Made by a program: the position numbers and the translations under genes. The notes under the pieces were generated by a model. It worked only from the letters and a program-made list of their open reading frames with translations, was not told the DNA's origin and ran no database searches. DNA of 45,938 nucleotides from an uncultured Spirochaetales bacterium (GTDB lineage Bacteria; Spirochaetota; Spirochaetia; Sphaerochaetales; Sphaerochaetaceae): positions 1 through 45,938 of the forward strand of contig CASDXQ010000051.1 of NCBI GenBank assembly GCA_949285145.1. Reading direction: 5' to 3'. Positions 16,769 through 25,497 of the stretch are shown here, piece after piece (the first letter of the stretch is position 1; the number at the start of each line of letters is the position of its first letter).

Positions 16769-17536
16769 ATGCCCAAGAAAATAGATCACGAAGAACGAAA
16801 GGTCAAAATACTCAAAACAGCTCTGGATGTCTTTGCAAAGGAAGGCTACAGGGACAGCAATCTGTCACTGATTGCAGAGCAGTGCGGACTTTCCCGTCCC
16901 ACGCTTTACCAGTATTTCAAGGACAAGGACGAGATCTATTATTATGCTGTAAAGCTGGTCACCGGACGGATGTTCCTGCGTTACGGGCAGATGGCCTGGG
17001 ATGAGAAGCTCGGCGGCTGTGTCGACCGTATCGAGGCTATCTGCAATGATATTATCGACGTTGCGCTCAACAATGAGGCGGCACTCCAGTCTCTTATGGA
17101 TGTCATGCTGCAGAGCAAGAGGGATCATGTGGACTTCTCGACCATAATCATGAAAAGGACCGTCAAGCTCACGATTCTTTTCAAACGGTTGCTCAATGCC
17201 GGAATAAAGGCGGGGGAAATCATACAGTGTGACATAAACAAGGTATCAAACCATATTTTCACGCTGCTTGAGGCGTTCTGCTTCCAGATAGCTTTTCTTG
17301 GCAATTTCTCTGCAGATGAGTCAAAGGACTTTGTTGCCACATACCTTGGCGCTTCCTTTCACGTAATTTTCTTCTTGCCGTTTTCTTTGCCGCTTGTTAA
17401 CTTAGGACTTGTGAGCAGCCTGTCCGTCATGGAGGGCATAATATGGATTTCAATAAATTTACGGTTAAACTGCAGGAAGCTGTGGAAACAGCCAACCAGT
17501 ATGCAGGAGAACAGAATCACAGTCAGCTTGAGATAG
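16769..17536 (+). CDS. TetR/AcrR-family transcriptional regulator, 3' end uncertain
   Basis: The protein begins MPKKIDHEERKVKILKTAL and has the TetR helix-turn-helix: FAKEGYRDSNLSLIAEQCGL, SRPTLYQYFKDKDEIYYYAV. The ligand domain is all-helical and ends in a normal way near YLGAS (about residue 200). The frame then runs on for about 55 residues, hydrophobic at first (HVIFFLPFSLPLV), and overlaps the first 94 bases of clpB. In the neighbouring frame a TAA lies at 17398-17400, which would give a normal-length protein, so a one-base error near the 3' end is likely. The target genes are unknown. ClpB directly downstream is a candidate only by position. An in-frame GTG at 16754 precedes the -10 and is not preferred. 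Confidence 0.8.
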   Translation: MPKKIDHEERKVKILKTALDVFAKEGYRDSNLSLIAEQCGLSRPTLYQYFKDKDEIYYYAVKLVTGRMFLRYGQMAWDEKLGGCVDRIEAICNDIIDVALNNEAALQSLMDVMLQSKRDHVDFSTIIMKRTVKLTILFKRLLNAGIKAGEIIQCDINKVSNHIFTLLEAFCFQIAFLGNFSADESKDFVATYLGASFHVIFFLPFSLPLVNLGLVSSLSVMEGIIWISINLRLNCRKLWKQPTSMQENRITVSLR

Positions 17537-20016
17537 CTCATATCCTCGTTGCACTGCTTGCGCAGAAGGAGGGCATAGTAAGGCCGCTTATCGACAAGAT
17601 AGGAGTTTCTTCTTCCACGCTTGAAGCCGAAATGAGGAAGATTGTGGATTCTCTTCCAAAGGCATATGGTCCTGTTCAGCGCAGTCTTTCCCAGAATGCG
17701 TATGATGCATTCAACAAGGCGGACAAGATCCGCATGGATTTCAAGGATGAATATACTTCGGCCGAGCATTTCCTTCTTGCCGTGATGGAAGTGGACTGTC
17801 CTGAAAGAGAGGTTTTCATTCATCTCGGAATTTCCAAAGAAGCTATTATGAAGGCTTTGAAGGAAGTCCGCGGAAGCGAGAGGATCACAAATCAGGATCC
17901 CGAGCAGAGCTTCCAGACACTCAAGAAGTACTGCAAGGATCTGACCTCCCTTGCAAGGGAAGGAAAGATGGATCCTGTTATCGGACGTGATGAGGAAATA
18001 AGGCGTGTGATGCAGGTCCTGTGCAGAAAGACGAAGAACAACCCTGTTCTTATCGGTGAACCCGGTGTCGGCAAGACTGCAATTGTGGAAGGCCTTGCCC
18101 AGCGTATCGCAAAAGGCGATGTGCCTGAGTCCCTGAAGACAAAGCGCCTTCTCAGCCTCGATATGGGCTCTCTTGTCGCCGGTGCCAAGTTCCGCGGCGA
18201 GTTTGAGGAACGTCTCAAGGGTGTGATCAATGAAGTTGCAAAGAGTGATGGTGAAGTCATTCTCTTCATTGATGAGCTTCATACGATCGTAGGTGCCGGT
18301 GCGGCGGAAGGCAGCACCGATGCGTCCAACCTGATCAAGCCGGCTCTTGCCCGCGGCGAGCTTCATGCCATCGGTGCAACAACCCTTGATGAATACAGGA
18401 AGTATATTGAGAGCGATAAGGCACTTGAACGCCGGTTTCAGCCTGTATATACGAAGGAACCTACTGTTGAGGATACGATTGCGATCCTTCGTGGTCTTCA
18501 GCCGAGGTATGAGGTGCATCATGGTGTCAGGATCAAGGATGAGGCGCTTGTTGCAGCCGTAACGCTGTCTGACAGGTACATCACGAACCGCTATCTCCCT
18601 GACAAGGCCATCGATCTTGTGGACGAGGCTGCAAGCCAGCTGAAGATGGAGATTGAATCCCAGCCGGTGGAGCTTGACAAGATTGACAGGAAAATGCTGC
18701 AGCTTTCCGTTGAGAAGAGCGCTCTTTCCCGTGAGACTGATGAAGCCAGCAGGGAACGCCTTGAGAAAATCGAGGCTGAGCTTGCAGAGCTCAAGAGCAA
18801 GCACGATGCGATGCATCTGCAGTGGACCAACGAGAAGAATGCCATCACAGGCGTGAAGGAGCTGAAAAGCGAGATAGAGAAGCTGTCAAATGAACAGCAG
18901 ATGTGCGAAAGGGAAGGGAATCTCAACAGGGCAGCCGAGATCAAGTATGCCTTGATTCCTGCAAAGCAGAAAGAGATCAAGGCAAAGGAAGATGCCCTTA
19001 AGGAGATTCAGAAGGAAGATCACCGTCTGCTGCGTGAAGAGGTCACGGAAGATGATATCGCGCGCATAGTCTCTTCCTGGACAGGCGTGCCTGTTGCCAA
19101 GATGCTTTCTTCCGAAATGGACAAGTACCTGCATCTTGAGGACACGCTTTCAAAGGAAGTCATCGGACAGGATACGGCAATCAGTGCTGTCTCAAATGCG
19201 ATCAGACGTAACAAGACCGGTATTGCAGATGAGCACAGACCGCTCGGCTCCTTCCTGTTCGCAGGTCCTACGGGAGTAGGTAAGACTCTGCTTGCAAAGA
19301 AGCTTGCCTCATTCCTGTTTGATGATGAGAAGGCTCTTACCAGAATCGATATGTCCGAGTACATGGAGAAGCACTCTGTATCGAGACTTATCGGAGCACC
19401 CCCGGGATACGTCGGTTACGATCAGGGCGGCCAGTTGACCGAAGTCGTCAGGAGAAGACCGTATTCTGTAATTCTCTTTGATGAGATCGAGAAGGCCCAT
19501 CCCGATGTTTTCAATGTTCTTCTTCAGGTGCTTGATGACGGCCGTCTGACAGACGGGCAGGGGCGTGTTGTGGATTTCACGAACACCATCATCATCATGA
19601 CGAGCAACCTGGGCTCTCAGGAGATACTCGCAAGCGGAGGAAATGTTGACAAGGAGAAGATCCTCTCAATCATTGAAGCCAGCTTCAAGCCTGAGTTCAT
19701 CAACAGAATCGATGAGATCATTGTATTCAATCCGCTCGGCAAGGCCCAGATCGAGAAGATTGTCACTCTTCAGCTCGAGACGCTCAGAGAACGTCTTGAG
19801 AAGAGAGGTTATAACCTTACCTGGGATGACAGTGTGGCTGCGTTCATCGGCCGTGTGGGCTTCGATCCCACATTCGGTGCACGTCCTATCAGAAGGGCGA
19901 TACAGAATGAGATCGAGAACCCGCTTGCCAAGGCGATGCTTTCAGGTACTCTCACAACCGAAAAGGATGTTCACATAAGCATGGATGGTGACAATGTTGT
20001 CGTAAGCCAGAAATAA
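17443..20016 (+). CDS. clpB: ATP-dependent disaggregase ClpB
   Basis: The 857-residue protein has the full ClpB order: an N-terminal Clp repeat domain ([32 protein letters not shown]), AAA-1 with Walker A GEPGVGKT (Lys211) and Walker [16 protein letters not shown], the coiled-coil middle domain (about residues 400-520, [19 protein letters not shown]) that separates ClpB from ClpA and ClpC, AAA-2 with Walker A GPTGVGKT (Lys614) and [13 protein letters not shown], and the D2 small domain with [11 protein letters not shown]. It forms hexamers that pull aggregated proteins apart together with DnaK. The start at 17443 follows a GGAGGG site. No CIRCE element is visible in front of it. It overlaps the 3' end of the TetR frame and ends at a strong hairpin. 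Confidence 0.97.
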   Translation: MDFNKFTVKLQEAVETANQYAGEQNHSQLEIAHILVALLAQKEGIVRPLIDKIGVSSSTLEAEMRKIVDSLPKAYGPVQRSLSQNAYDAFNKADKIRMDFKDEYTSAEHFLLAVMEVDCPEREVFIHLGISKEAIMKALKEVRGSERITNQDPEQSFQTLKKYCKDLTSLAREGKMDPVIGRDEEIRRVMQVLCRKTKNNPVLIGEPGVGKTAIVEGLAQRIAKGDVPESLKTKRLLSLDMGSLVAGAKFRGEFEERLKGVINEVAKSDGEVILFIDELHTIVGAGAAEGSTDASNLIKPALARGELHAIGATTLDEYRKYIESDKALERRFQPVYTKEPTVEDTIAILRGLQPRYEVHHGVRIKDEALVAAVTLSDRYITNRYLPDKAIDLVDEAASQLKMEIESQPVELDKIDRKMLQLSVEKSALSRETDEASRERLEKIEAELAELKSKHDAMHLQWTNEKNAITGVKELKSEIEKLSNEQQMCEREGNLNRAAEIKYALIPAKQKEIKAKEDALKEIQKEDHRLLREEVTEDDIARIVSSWTGVPVAKMLSSEMDKYLHLEDTLSKEVIGQDTAISAVSNAIRRNKTGIADEHRPLGSFLFAGPTGVGKTLLAKKLASFLFDDEKALTRIDMSEYMEKHSVSRLIGAPPGYVGYDQGGQLTEVVRRRPYSVILFDEIEKAHPDVFNVLLQVLDDGRLTDGQGRVVDFTNTIIIMTSNLGSQEILASGGNVDKEKILSIIEASFKPEFINRIDEIIVFNPLGKAQIEKIVTLQLETLRERLEKRGYNLTWDDSVAAFIGRVGFDPTFGARPIRRAIQNEIENPLAKAMLSGTLTTEKDVHISMDGDNVVVSQK

Positions 20017-20038
20017 TGGTGAATAGGATATGTGTTCG

Positions 20039-20062
20039 GGCCGGCAGAGATGCCGGCCTTTT
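20039..20062 (+). terminator. Rho-independent terminator after clpB
   Basis: Arms 20039-20046 and 20051-20058 form a perfect 8-bp GC-rich stem closed by a GAGA (GNRA) tetraloop, followed by four T. It lies 23 bases after the clpB stop and before the convergent nitroreductase gene. Confidence 0.8.
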
Positions 20063-20088
20063 GATCATTTCCTGATGAAGGATTTTTT

Positions 20089-20643
20089 TCAGCTTTTGTT
20101 TTGCAGCAGTATTTCATCAATGCTCTTCTTGGGTTTCTGCTTTTCTTCTCTTGCGGGGTATCCCAGTGCGACCACTGATACAAGATCGTACTCTTCAATA
20201 TGAAAAGCTTTCTTTATTTTATCTTCTGTGTAGAAAGTGTCCCTGATCCACAATGCAGCAAATCCTTTTGCTGTTGCCTCAAGCAGCATATTCTCAATCG
20301 CCGCACCTATGGACAGAAGGTCTTCCGTGTTCCACATTTCATCTTTCTTCCTGAGACAGAGAATGGCATGACTTGCGTTTTCAATGACTTTCGCACTGAC
20401 TTTGGAAGTCTTGCAGAATGAAGGAAAGTGTGAATAATCCCCATCGAAAAGGGAAAGCATTATCCGGGAGAGATGCTTCTTCTTTTCTCCATTCAGAATC
20501 ATGAATGCCCAGTTCTGTCTGTTGTGGGCAGATGGCGCAAGCCTTGTGGCATTCATTATGTTCATGATTTCTTCATCCGGAATTTTCCCATCTGAGAAAT
20601 GGCGGCAGCTGAATCTTTTTTCAATAGCTTCTTCAACTTTCAT
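20089..20643 (-). CDS. Nitroreductase-family flavoprotein
   Basis: The 184-residue protein has the nitroreductase pattern: EAIEKRFSCRHFSDGKIP at the N-terminus (FMN phosphate contacts by the R-x-S/C-x-R region), ATRLAPSAHNRQNWAF (flavin-binding loop), then ASHAILCLRKK, LLSIGAAIENMLLEATAKGFAALWI and VALGYPAREEKQKPKKSIDEI at the end. Such enzymes bind FMN and reduce nitro-groups, quinones or other substrates with NAD(P)H. The natural substrate here is unknown. It starts 4 bp inside the end of the upstream MobA-like gene (ATGA), so the two form an operon. It is convergent with clpB. Confidence 0.88.
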   Translation of the reverse strand: MKVEEAIEKRFSCRHFSDGKIPDEEIMNIMNATRLAPSAHNRQNWAFMILNGEKKKHLSRIMLSLFDGDYSHFPSFCKTSKVSAKVIENASHAILCLRKKDEMWNTEDLLSIGAAIENMLLEATAKGFAALWIRDTFYTEDKIKKAFHIEEYDLVSVVALGYPAREEKQKPKKSIDEILLQNKS

Positions 20644-21218
20644 TTCATATTTTCCTTTTTAAGCATACTTTCGGTTTTCTTCAAATCCTCCTGTGTGTCG
20701 ACATCCATTATGGAGGCAGGTCCTGCTATGTAGAAATTATGGGATACAAGTTTGCTCAGCGTTCTGACTCTGTGAGTCGTATCGCTTCTGTAAATCTCGA
20801 CAAAACTTCTGCTGAGAGCAACTGGATGACCTGCTTCCCTGTTGTAGAATGCTCTTGCACATTCATAGCCATCGAGTTCCTTTTCACATCGTTCGAAGTC
20901 AGTTTCTGTTATGAAAGGCATGTCAGAAGGCATCACAATGAGCGGTCCGTCAACAGCATTCAATGCCGCTCTGAGACTTGTTTCCTGTCCTTCATGATAA
21001 GATTGATTGTAAATTATGTTCACAGGATAAGATGAAAGGATGTTTTCAACTTTTTCCCTTTCATGCCCTGACACAACATAAACACTGCTGCTGTAGCTCA
21101 GGGCATTTTCCACACTGTATAGGATAAGAGGCTTTCCGTTTACGGGAGTCAGAAGTTTGTTTATTCCTCCCATTCTTTTTGACAGACCTGCTGCAAGCAG
21201 GACAACTTTTATAGACAT
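20640..21218 (-). CDS. MobA/MocA-like NTP transferase
   Basis: The 192-residue protein begins IKVVLLAAGLSKRMGGINKLL, the nucleotide-binding signature LAAGxSxRMG...K of MobA-type NTP transferases. Later motifs are NQSYHEGQETSLRAAL, PLIVMPSDMPFI (the metal-binding Asp region) and GHPVALSRSF. The closest group is MocA/xanthine dehydrogenase accessory proteins, which attach CMP to molybdopterin. A sugar or other nucleotidyl transfer cannot be excluded. No molybdoenzyme or cofactor genes are in the window. It begins with ATG at 21218 after an AGGAG site and is the first gene of a two-gene operon with the nitroreductase. Its start is divergent from DUF554. Confidence 0.8.
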   Translation of the reverse strand: MSIKVVLLAAGLSKRMGGINKLLTPVNGKPLILYSVENALSYSSSVYVVSGHEREKVENILSSYPVNIIYNQSYHEGQETSLRAALNAVDGPLIVMPSDMPFITETDFERCEKELDGYECARAFYNREAGHPVALSRSFVEIYRSDTTHRVRTLSKLVSHNFYIAGPASIMDVDTQEDLKKTESMLKKENMK

Positions 21219-21240
21219 TCAAGCAGCTCCTGAATAGAAT
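21212..21240 (+). promoter_or_regulatory. Promoter of the DUF554 gene (near-leaderless)
   Basis: TAGACA at 21212-21217 (one mismatch to TTGACA) and TAGAAT at 21235-21240 have an ideal 17-nt spacer. The ATG at 21249 begins 8 nt after the -10, so the 5' leader would be 0-3 nt. No ribosome site is present. The -35 overlaps the start codon of the divergent MobA-like gene. Confidence 0.65.
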
Positions 21241-21248
21241 TTGTTGGC

Positions 21249-21932
21249 ATGACAGCTACAATTATAAATGCAATTGCCGTGCTGTGCGGTACAATTATCG
21301 GGCTTATCCTGAAGAAAAACATCTCATCTTCATTCAAGAATATCGTGATGCTTTCATCAGGTGTTGTCACACTGGTTCTCGGCCTTCAGATGGCTTTTGA
21401 GGTCCCGTCGGCAATCGCCGTGCTTTTTTCTCTTCTCTTAGGAGGCTTTGCCGGATTTGCCCTGAAAATCGAGGACAGGATAATGGCGCTTGGAAATATT
21501 ATCGGAGGAAGCGAAGGTGGCTCTGATTTCGGCAAAGGATTCCTGAATGCATCCCTGCTGTTCTGTACCGGCTCGATGAGCATTGTCGGGGCAATTGAAG
21601 CTGGTACCACGGGAGATTACGAGCTCATCCTCATCAAGAGCATAATGGACGGATTCATGGCAATTGTGTTTGCGGCTTCTTACGGAAAGGGAGTGGGAGC
21701 ATCCGTTATCACAATAATTGTCTATCAGGGATTCTTCACACTTTTAGGTGGCTGGATAGAGCCCGTTTTGGGGGAGAGTGGAATTGCCGCAATGAGTGCA
21801 GCCGGCGGTTTCCTGCTTATTTTCCTTGCCCTCGGACTGCTTGGAATAAAACAGATACAGACGGGTAATTTCCTTCCTGCACTTGTGTTTGCACCTCTCA
21901 TGCAGTACCTTTATTCCTTCTTGCCTCTATAA
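21249..21932 (+). CDS. DUF554 (YdfK/YqgA-type) membrane protein
   Basis: The 227-residue protein is strongly hydrophobic with about seven membrane segments. The start TATIINAIAVLCGTIIGLIL and the motifs LSSGVVTLVLGLQMAF, GSEGGSDFGKGFLNASLLFC, TGSMSIVGAIEAGTTGDYEL and IKSIMDGFMAIVFAASYGKG are typical of DUF554. The family is found in the inner membrane of many bacteria. A transport role is assumed but not shown. It has its own promoter and a terminator hairpin 30 bases after its stop, so it looks like a single-gene unit. Confidence 0.9.
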   Translation: MTATIINAIAVLCGTIIGLILKKNISSSFKNIVMLSSGVVTLVLGLQMAFEVPSAIAVLFSLLLGGFAGFALKIEDRIMALGNIIGGSEGGSDFGKGFLNASLLFCTGSMSIVGAIEAGTTGDYELILIKSIMDGFMAIVFAASYGKGVGASVITIIVYQGFFTLLGGWIEPVLGESGIAAMSAAGGFLLIFLALGLLGIKQIQTGNFLPALVFAPLMQYLYSFLPL

Positions 21933-21961
21933 TATTTTTCTATGTGATATGGGAAAAATGA

Positions 21962-21994
21962 AAATGCCGCCCTGATAATTCAGCAGCGGCATTT
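21962..21994. terminator. Bidirectional terminator between DUF554 and glgP
   Basis: Arms 21962-21970 and 21986-21994 form a perfect 9-bp stem, with a CTGA/TCAG pairing inside the loop. T-rich bases follow on both strands. It sits between the convergent stop codons of DUF554 and glycogen phosphorylase. Confidence 0.7.
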
Positions 21995-22018
21995 GTTCCA
22001 GTCATCCAGTATTGATGA

Positions 22019-24574
22019 TTATTTCCTGACTGTTTTCTTTCTGGTGACAGAGTCCTTCTTGAAAAGCGGATTGAATGCATCTTCCAAAACAGTGTCGGTA
22101 GTGCTCTTCCTGACAGGGCAGGACTTCACATGCCAGATGTCGTCGGCATATTCCTTGATTGTTCTGTCGGATGAGAACTTGCTGGAAGCCGCGATATTGA
22201 TGATCGCCTTCTTGTTGAAGAGGTCGAAGTCATCCCTGTAGAGGTCTGTGGCTTCATTGTGTTTCTCATGATACATCCTCAGATCCGCAATCACGCAGTA
22301 GCGGTCGCCGTACTCGAAGAGGGACTTCCTGATAGGTTCGAAGATGTTGGGCTCATTGAGATTGAAGTGATTTGCATCGCACAGCTCAATGACTCTTCTT
22401 ATGCCTTCATCGTTTCTGGCCCATTCACTCGGGTTGTAATTCTTTCTCAGCTCATTGATCTCTTCTTCCGTGTGTCCGAAGATGAAAGCATTCTCATTTC
22501 CTGCCTCTTCAGCGATCTCGATGTTCGCACCGTCGAGGGTTCCCATTGTGAGCGCACCGTTGATCATGAACTTCATGTTGCTTGTGCCGGAAGCCTCAAG
22601 GCCTGCAGTTGAAATCTGCTCGGAGATGTTGGCGCTTGGAATGATATGTTCTGCCATCGTTACCCTGTAGTTGGGCATGAAGTATACGGCAAGCTTGCCT
22701 TTTGCTGCCGGATCATGATTGATGACATGTGCAATGTTGTTGATGAACTTGATGATGAGCTTTGCGTTTACATAGCCCGGCGCAGCCTTTCCGCCGAAAA
22801 GGAATGTTGTCGGCGGGAATGATGCGGCAAAGTCACTGTCATTCTTCAGCCTGTCATAGATCATGAGTATGTTGAGTGCATTCATCAGCTGTCTCTTGTA
22901 CTCATGGATTCTCTTTACCTGCACGTCGATGATCGTGTCCGGATTGATTATTATCCCGCAGTCTTTTCTCAGGAAGTCCGCAGCACGGAGCTTTGATTCA
23001 AGCTTTATCTTCGCAAAGTCTTCCCTGAATGCCTTGTCATCGGCAAACGGGCGCAGTTTCTTTATCTGGCTGAAGTCTGTGATCCATCCGTCTCCGATGG
23101 CTTCACTGATTTTTGAAGCGAGCATCGGATTCGCGTCAAGCAGCCAGCGGCGCTGCGTGATGCCGTTTGTCTTGTTGTTGAAACGGTCGGGGAAGATGAT
23201 GTTGAATTCAGGGAACATAGATGCCTTGAGCAGGTCGGAGTGAAGCTGGGCAACGCCGTTTGTGCTGTGTGTTCCGATAATCGCAAGATTTGCCATTCTC
23301 ACCATTTTCGGATTTGACTCCTCAATGATGGAAACCTTTGCAATCTTATCGTTCTGCAAAGGGAAGAATGAGACTGCCTTCTGAAGGAAACGGTGGTTGA
23401 TTTCATATATGATCTGCATGTGGCGCGGGAGGATTGACTCAAGCATCGGGATTGACCATTTCTCAAGTGCCTCCGGCATGAGAGTGTGGTTTGTGTATCC
23501 CAGTGTCTTTACCGTGATATCCCATGCTTCGTCCCATGAAAGGCCTTCCTGATCGATGAGGATTCTCATAAGCTCTGGCACTGCAATTGACGGGTGTGTG
23601 TCATTGAGCTGGATAGCTGCTTCATCAGGGAACTTGCTCCATGAATATTTTTCATTTCTCTTGAAACGGCGTACGATGTCGGCAAGAGAACATGCGACAA
23701 AGAAGTACTGCTGCTTGAGGCGCAGTTCCTTACCCATATAAAGAGTGTCGTTGGGGTAGAGCACCTGCGAGATGTTCTCTGCATTGATCTTGTGGCGTAC
23801 CGCTTCTGTGTAGTCACCTGAGTTGAACTCCTGGAAGCTGAACTCCATCGGGGACTGTGCCGACCAGAGGCGGAGCGTGTTGATTGTCTTTCCGCCGTAG
23901 CCGATGATCGGAGTATCGTAAGCCATGCCGTTCACCTGTTCGGAAGGAATCCATTTAAAGATATCCTTTCCGTTTTCTCTGAGAACTTTTACCTCGCCGC
24001 CGAAGTAGACAGGATAAACAAGATCGCTTCTCTTGACTTCCCACGGGTTTCCTTCTTTCAGCCAGTTGTCCGGCTGTTCGACCTGCCATCCGTTCCTTAT
24101 CTGCTGCTTGAAAATTCCGTAATTGTAGCGGATGCCGTATCCGTATGCCGGGATTTCAAGAGTTGCAAGGCTGTCAAGGAAACATGCGGCAAGACGGCCG
24201 AGGCCCCCATTCCCGAGTCCGGCATCCGGTTCCTGATCGATAAGATCCTCCAGCTGGTAGCCGAGTGAGGAAAGAGCTTCTTTCACCTGTTTCTCAAGAC
24301 CAAGGTTGATGATATTGTTTGTCATTGCCCGTCCCATGAGGAACTCAAGGGAAAGATAATAGACTCTTTTTGCGCTTTTTTCCCTCTGTGTCTTTCTTGA
24401 CAGATCCCACTGGTGAATGACCCTGTCCCTGATTGCCATTGCGATTGCCTGATAGCGGGCTTCTTCTGTTGTGTGATAGACATCAGCATCGAATGTGTAT
24501 TTTAACTGTTCTGCGAAATCCTGTGCGATGTCTTTTGCACTGTGTCCGTATCTTGTGCGAGGTTCACTAGCCAT
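22019..24574 (-). CDS. glgP: Glycogen/starch phosphorylase
   Basis: The 851-residue protein is a GT35 phosphorylase. Landmarks are YYLSLEFLMGRAMTNNIINLGL, DAGLGNGGLGRLAACFLDSLATL, YGIRYNYGIFKQQI, NDTHPSIAVPELMRIL, TNHTLMPEALEKW, NGITQRRWLL, VQVKRIHEYKRQLMN, and the PLP lysine segment EASGTSNMKFMINGALTMGT followed by LDGANIEI. It removes glucose from glycogen or maltodextrin ends as glucose-1-phosphate, with pyridoxal phosphate on the Lys of SNMKF. Length is normal, with a short basic and Thr/Ser-rich C-terminal tail (about 25 residues) of unknown role. The start at 24574 has a good AGGAGG site. No other glycogen gene is adjacent, and it seems to be transcribed alone. Confidence 0.97.
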   Translation of the reverse strand: MASEPRTRYGHSAKDIAQDFAEQLKYTFDADVYHTTEEARYQAIAMAIRDRVIHQWDLSRKTQREKSAKRVYYLSLEFLMGRAMTNNIINLGLEKQVKEALSSLGYQLEDLIDQEPDAGLGNGGLGRLAACFLDSLATLEIPAYGYGIRYNYGIFKQQIRNGWQVEQPDNWLKEGNPWEVKRSDLVYPVYFGGEVKVLRENGKDIFKWIPSEQVNGMAYDTPIIGYGGKTINTLRLWSAQSPMEFSFQEFNSGDYTEAVRHKINAENISQVLYPNDTLYMGKELRLKQQYFFVACSLADIVRRFKRNEKYSWSKFPDEAAIQLNDTHPSIAVPELMRILIDQEGLSWDEAWDITVKTLGYTNHTLMPEALEKWSIPMLESILPRHMQIIYEINHRFLQKAVSFFPLQNDKIAKVSIIEESNPKMVRMANLAIIGTHSTNGVAQLHSDLLKASMFPEFNIIFPDRFNNKTNGITQRRWLLDANPMLASKISEAIGDGWITDFSQIKKLRPFADDKAFREDFAKIKLESKLRAADFLRKDCGIIINPDTIIDVQVKRIHEYKRQLMNALNILMIYDRLKNDSDFAASFPPTTFLFGGKAAPGYVNAKLIIKFINNIAHVINHDPAAKGKLAVYFMPNYRVTMAEHIIPSANISEQISTAGLEASGTSNMKFMINGALTMGTLDGANIEIAEEAGNENAFIFGHTEEEINELRKNYNPSEWARNDEGIRRVIELCDANHFNLNEPNIFEPIRKSLFEYGDRYCVIADLRMYHEKHNEATDLYRDDFDLFNKKAIINIAASSKFSSDRTIKEYADDIWHVKSCPVRKSTTDTVLEDAFNPLFKKDSVTRKKTVRK

Positions 24575-24822
24575 AATGCCTCCTGCCTTTTAGATGAAAA
24601 CGGTTGTTTTTCATATGACTAAAGACTTATCTTTTAATAAAGTAGATCATGAATATTAAAAACAGCCATTGAGGATTATCTAGAAAAAGTTCTTTTTGTG
24701 TCAATCATCAAGGTGTGTAAAGATTTCAATTAATGGAAAACCTCTTATATAGTGTTTCCGGCGTCGCCGGCACGCTAGTTGTGATGCGGTCTGGTTTTGC
24801 GCGAAATAATTAAGTTAAAATG
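24575..24822. other. Intergenic region between glgP and the tRNA-Thr operon
   Basis: No gene is visible in this divergent gap. The glgP ribosome site (AGGAGG on the minus strand) lies at its left edge. A 7-bp inverted repeat (24594-24600 with 24608-24614) lies in the expected glgP leader and may be regulatory. A short GC hairpin (CCGGC/GCCGG) lies around 24760-24772. The rest is AT-rich, as expected for promoters. Confidence 0.35.
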
Positions 24823-24852
24823 TTGACATGATTTGAGCCTTTTTGATATATT
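24823..24852 (+). promoter_or_regulatory. Promoter of the tRNA-Thr-rpmG-tRNA-Trp-secE-nusG unit
   Basis: A perfect TTGACA at 24823-24828 and TATATT at 24847-24852 with an 18-nt spacer lie about 60 bases before tRNA-Thr. No terminator separates this promoter from secE and nusG. Confidence 0.7.
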
Positions 24853-24910
24853 GGCTTTTGCATGTTGCTGTACCCCTAGTCGAGGTATGTCCAACGGCAC
24901 AAGGAAAATT

Positions 24911-24983
24911 GCCCTTGTAGCTCAGCCGGTAGAGCACCACCATGGTAAGGTGGGGGTCAGCGGTTCAAATCCGCTCGGGGGCT
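24911..24983 (+). tRNA. tRNA-Thr (anticodon GGT)
   Basis: The 73-nt sequence folds into a full cloverleaf: acceptor GCCCTTG/CGGGGGC, D arm GCTC/GAGC, anticodon stem CCACC/GGTGG with loop ATGGTAA, and T arm AGCGG/CCGCT with loop TTCAAAT. The anticodon GGT reads Thr codons ACC and ACT. CCA is not encoded. It lies 18 bases before rpmG and is probably cut from the same transcript. Confidence 0.95.
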
Positions 24984-25001
24984 GATTCTAAGGAGAATGA
25001 T

Positions 25002-25172
25002 ATGGCAAACGCTAAGAAAAATAGTCCTGTAGAGAAAATTGCACTTCAGTGCACAGAGTGTAAGCAGAAGAACTACACAACAAGCAAGAACCGCCGCGGC
25101 AAGCTTGAACTTATGAAGTATTGTCCGTTTGAAAGGAAGCATACTCTCCACAGAGAAACAAAAATAAAGTAA
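25002..25172 (+). CDS. rpmG: 50S ribosomal protein L33
   Basis: The start is the ATG at 25002, after AAGGAGAATG, giving 56 residues. Earlier in-frame codons run into the tRNA and are not used. The sequence has the L33 zinc-ribbon form [16 protein letters not shown] and [19 protein letters not shown]. The first CxxC pair is present. In the second pair only the first Cys is kept, since the family's CPxC reads CPFE, so the zinc site has three Cys. The protein binds 23S rRNA near the E site. It sits between tRNA-Thr and tRNA-Trp, a known arrangement in front of secE. Confidence 0.95.
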   Translation: MANAKKNSPVEKIALQCTECKQKNYTTSKNRRGKLELMKYCPFERKHTLHRETKIK

Positions 25173-25196
25173 GATAGGCTCTGCCGAGGTACGAGC

Positions 25197-25270
25197 GGGT
25201 TCGTAGCTCCAACGGTTAGAGCACTGGTCTCCAAAACCGGGTGTTGTACGTTCGAATCGTACCGGACCCG
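25197..25270 (+). tRNA. tRNA-Trp (anticodon CCA)
   Basis: The cloverleaf has acceptor GGGTTCG/CGGACCC, D arm GCTC/GAGC, anticodon stem CTGGT/ACCGG with loop CTCCAAA, and T arm GTACG/CGTAC with loop TTCGAAT. The discriminator base is G, as expected for Trp. Flanking bases (AGC before, GCT after) extend the acceptor pairing in the precursor. CCA is not encoded. It lies between rpmG and secE. Confidence 0.95.
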
Positions 25271-25305
25271 CTGGTGCTTCGGCAGATGAAAAAGGGAGAA
25301 GCAAA

Positions 25306-25488
25306 ATGTTCAAAAAGATCGGCAGATATTTCAAGGAAAGCTTCGCTGAAATGAAGAAGGTCTCATGGCCGGGCAGGGCAGAGGTGTTGCAGTCTGCAAA
25401 GATTGTGATTATTTCGACAATCGCATTTGCCCTTATTCTCGGTCTGGTTGACTTCATCTTACTCAGAGGTCTATACCTTATTTTCTAG
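25306..25488 (+). CDS. secE: Preprotein translocase subunit SecE
   Basis: The 60-residue protein has the short bacterial SecE form: a cytosolic amphipathic helix FKKIGRYFKESFAEMKKVSWPGRAEVLQSA with the conserved KKVSWPxxxE motif, then one membrane segment IVIISTIAFALILGLVDFIL. SecE clamps SecY in the inner membrane translocon. The ATG at 25306 follows AAAGGGAGAAG. It lies between tRNA-Trp and nusG, the standard place. Confidence 0.95.
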   Translation: MFKKIGRYFKESFAEMKKVSWPGRAEVLQSAKIVIISTIAFALILGLVDFILLRGLYLIF

Positions 25489-25497
25489 GATAAATAA

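Noticed and set aside
17380..17442. Possible CIRCE heat-shock operator before clpB
   Set aside because: The TTAGCACTC/GAGTGCTAA arms are not present; only short AT-rich partial repeats were seen.
17359..18816. Long minus-strand open frame (485 codons) opposite clpB
   Set aside because: It lies fully antisense to a clear clpB, has no family pattern and is a codon-usage shadow.
24755..24775. Short GC hairpin before the tRNA-Thr promoter as a terminator
   Set aside because: The stem is only about 5 bp, has no T-run and lies between divergent units where no transcript needs ending.
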